A stretch of DNA of 21,016 bases from Bacillota bacterium (GTDB taxonomy: Bacteria > Bacillota > Clostridia > Christensenellales > SZUA-584). The position numbers were made by a program, and so were the translations under genes. The stretch covers positions 1-21,016 of the forward strand of contig JAEWTL010000067.1 of NCBI GenBank assembly GCA_023459495.1. The letters are read 5' to 3'. Under the pieces are notes generated by a model. It saw only the letters and a list, made by a program, of their open reading frames with translations. It was not told where the DNA came from and made no database searches. Shown here one piece after another: positions 20,017-21,016 of this stretch. Within the stretch, counting starts at the first letter, position 1. Each line of letters begins with the position of its first letter.

Positions 20017-20220
20017 AGGGCATTAGGTGGAAAGCTCAAGGTTACTCAACTTTCCAGCACTGGTTACTTGGGGCAATTTGACTTTTGTGCCATTGCCAGA
20101 ATGGGAAATGCTGAGGATTCTCATTACTGCCAGGTAGTCGAGAGTCCATCTGGTTCACGAAAATGGTACAAATACGAGCACAAGACAGGTTGTATTGCGT
20201 CCTGTGTAACTCTCAATTAA
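20017..20220 (+). CDS. pilV: Silent PilV C-terminal cassette 3+ (segment 3)
   Basis: From sfx 5 (CQSGVWRALGGKLKVTQLSS) 68 codons run to TAA 20218-20220. Cysteines lie in DFCAIAR, HYCQVVES, TGCIAS and SCVTLN. The stop overlaps the expressed cassette's stop in TTAA (20217-20220). Confidence 0.85.
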   Translation, partial: RALGGKLKVTQLSSTGYLGQFDFCAIARMGNAEDSHYCQVVESPSGSRKWYKYEHKTGCIASCVTLN

Positions 20221-21016
20221 GTTTGGTATCCAAAAACTGAAAATACCCCTGAGCCACAAGAGTAGTTTTGGGCCGGATAAGAGGTGATCTGATAAGTTGC
20301 GCCAGCAGGGACAGCAAAAGAGATGAATGCTGTCTTCCCATAAGATGGGTTGTTGCTCGCATTTGTGCTAATCAATACCCCTGCAACGTATCCCTGCAAT
20401 CTGGATGTGTTAGCGCAATCTCCCCCGGCGGAACCACCATTCCCTCCAGAGGCGTAAACAAACAGCGTACCACTTCCTGTATTGCGACCAGTAAATGATC
20501 CTCTGTGTGAGCCAAGATTACTGTAACTACCGTTAGAGGAACCGGAAGTTCTCCACACACCGGATTGGCACGAAAGTATCGCCCCTGTACTGTCGCGGCC
20601 TACAAGCCCGTTAGGGGAGCAGGAAGCGCCAGCCGTTGCTGTTTTTTCAAGCTGTAAATACTCGCCTGTATAGAGGCGTCCATCAGCGCGTACAGTTCCA
20701 CCTTTTACCTGGCCGCCAGTATAAATCCCTTTATTATTCACGCTGCGCAACCAGGACGAATCGGACATATACCAGCCGCCACCATAGGTACTGTTCATCC
20801 AGCCTTTGCTGTTTTTTGTGACCAGCCAGCCATTATTCGAAGTGATATCGCCGTTGGTTGTGGCTGTATTTCCTGAAATTGCGCCAGAGAACGTACCGTT
20901 ACGTGCGCTGATATCGCCGGAGAGCGCGGCGGCGTTGCCGTTTAAAGTGCCGACGTTGTTCAGATTGTTGCTGTTCATATCAATCGCCGTATGCATCCTG
21001 TTAAGGTCGGGACGAT
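20217..21016 (-). CDS. pilV: PilV, type IV pilus tip adhesin (partial; N-terminus beyond window)
   Basis: PilV is the minor pilin at the tip of thin conjugative pili and selects recipients in liquid mating. The constant part (20572-21016) reads in from the window edge as RPDLNRMHTAIDMNSNNLNN, followed by the repetitive GDI/NG-rich beta-helix-like stretch (SGDISARNGTFSGAIS) and LVGRDSTGAILSCQSGVW. The sfx at 20553-20571 marks the switch to the variable part, now cassette 3- (RTSGSSNGSYSNLGSHRGSF to VFSVFGYQT), which is glycine/serine-rich with two cysteines. The stop is TAA at 20217-20219. The ATG at 20996 is internal, since the frame stays open to the edge. Confidence 0.93.
   Translation of the reverse strand, partial: RPDLNRMHTAIDMNSNNLNNVGTLNGNAAALSGDISARNGTFSGAISGNTATTNGDITSNNGWLVTKNSKGWMNSTYGGGWYMSDSSWLRSVNNKGIYTGGQVKGGTVRADGRLYTGEYLQLEKTATAGASCSPNGLVGRDSTGAILSCQSGVWRTSGSSNGSYSNLGSHRGSFTGRNTGSGTLFVYASGGNGGSAGGDCANTSRLQGYVAGVLISTNASNNPSYGKTAFISFAVPAGATYQITSYPAQNYSCGSGVFSVFGYQT
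20553..20571 (-). repeat. sfx site 6 (pilV-proximal end)
   Basis: CCACACACCGGATTGGCAC, i.e. the 19-bp site in minus orientation. It joins the pilV constant part to the current C-terminal cassette. Confidence 0.95.

Larger units (their letters stand above)
18920..20571. mobile_element. Shufflon: three invertible segments with six sfx sites
   Basis: Six 19-bp sites match GTGCCAATCCGGTNNNTGG. They are ordered +,-,+,-,+,- at 18920, 19470, 19497, 19971, 19998 and 20553. They bound segments 18939-19469, 19516-19970 and 20017-20552, each flanked by inverted sites so that each can invert singly or in groups. Each segment carries two convergent PilV C-terminal frames, six in total. Within every sfx the reading frame gives CQSGxW, with x encoded by the NNN (T, T, I, R, V, V). 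Segments 2 and 3 end both frames at a shared TTAA. In this assembly segment 3 is expressed from its minus-strand frame. Confidence 0.95.

Noticed and set aside
1..21016. tRNA or rRNA genes
   Set aside because: No cloverleaf with CCA-adjacent acceptor stem or conserved rRNA segment was recognised on either strand.

Overview
The window reads as part of a conjugative plasmid from an enterobacterium such as Escherichia or Salmonella. The main evidence is a PilV-type pilus-tip gene with a multi-segment shufflon and its Rci recombinase, a MobC/NikA-like plus NikB-like (MOBP) mobilisation pair, a plasmid topoisomerase III, a plasmid-type Hha, a HicAB toxin-antitoxin pair and an StbA/StbB partition operon. 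This combination recalls the IncI complex, with I2-like relatives most likely. No replication gene lies in the window, so the incompatibility group is inferred.

Layout. Positions 1-2943 hold an AT-rich block of small genes on the + strand. They are driven by a three-times repeated control unit: a palindromic promoter, a leader with two hairpins, and an invariant ribosome-binding site. Two of the units are preceded by a GC-rich element of about 330 bp, so that 427 bp are directly repeated 1998 bp apart. Positions 2944-3830 hold a two-pass membrane protein gene on the - strand between paired palindromic repeats. HicA and HicB follow (3831-4475), then a ColE1-like primosome-site-like segment (4517-4573). 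Positions 4606-6784 carry a minus-strand stability operon: an stbA-like DNA-binding protein, an stbB-like ATPase, a membrane protein in the stbC position, and an unknown gene. Ten 11-bp repeats and a compound inverted-repeat region (the probable oriT, 6963-7112) separate it from the + strand relaxosome genes (7113-11626). The relaxase gene contains an overprinted 99-codon frame.

Positions 11669-21016 are a long minus-strand series read from the right: pilV (N-terminus outside the window), shufflon, rci, a membrane-anchored unknown, a secreted thermonuclease-like protein, a zinc-ribbon unknown, a two-pass membrane protein, an unknown, topB, hha, and two four-pass membrane proteins. It converges on the relaxase gene at a terminator.

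How it fits together. The NikA-like protein and relaxase would act at oriT, and StbA probably acts on the 11-bp repeats. If oriT is placed correctly, the region to its left enters the recipient first. The small genes there are all on the + strand, which is the orientation that would use the incoming strand as template. That makes 1-2943 a candidate early-expressed establishment (leading-region) island. Rci inverts three segments carrying six alternative PilV C-termini and so changes recipient recognition by the pilus tip.
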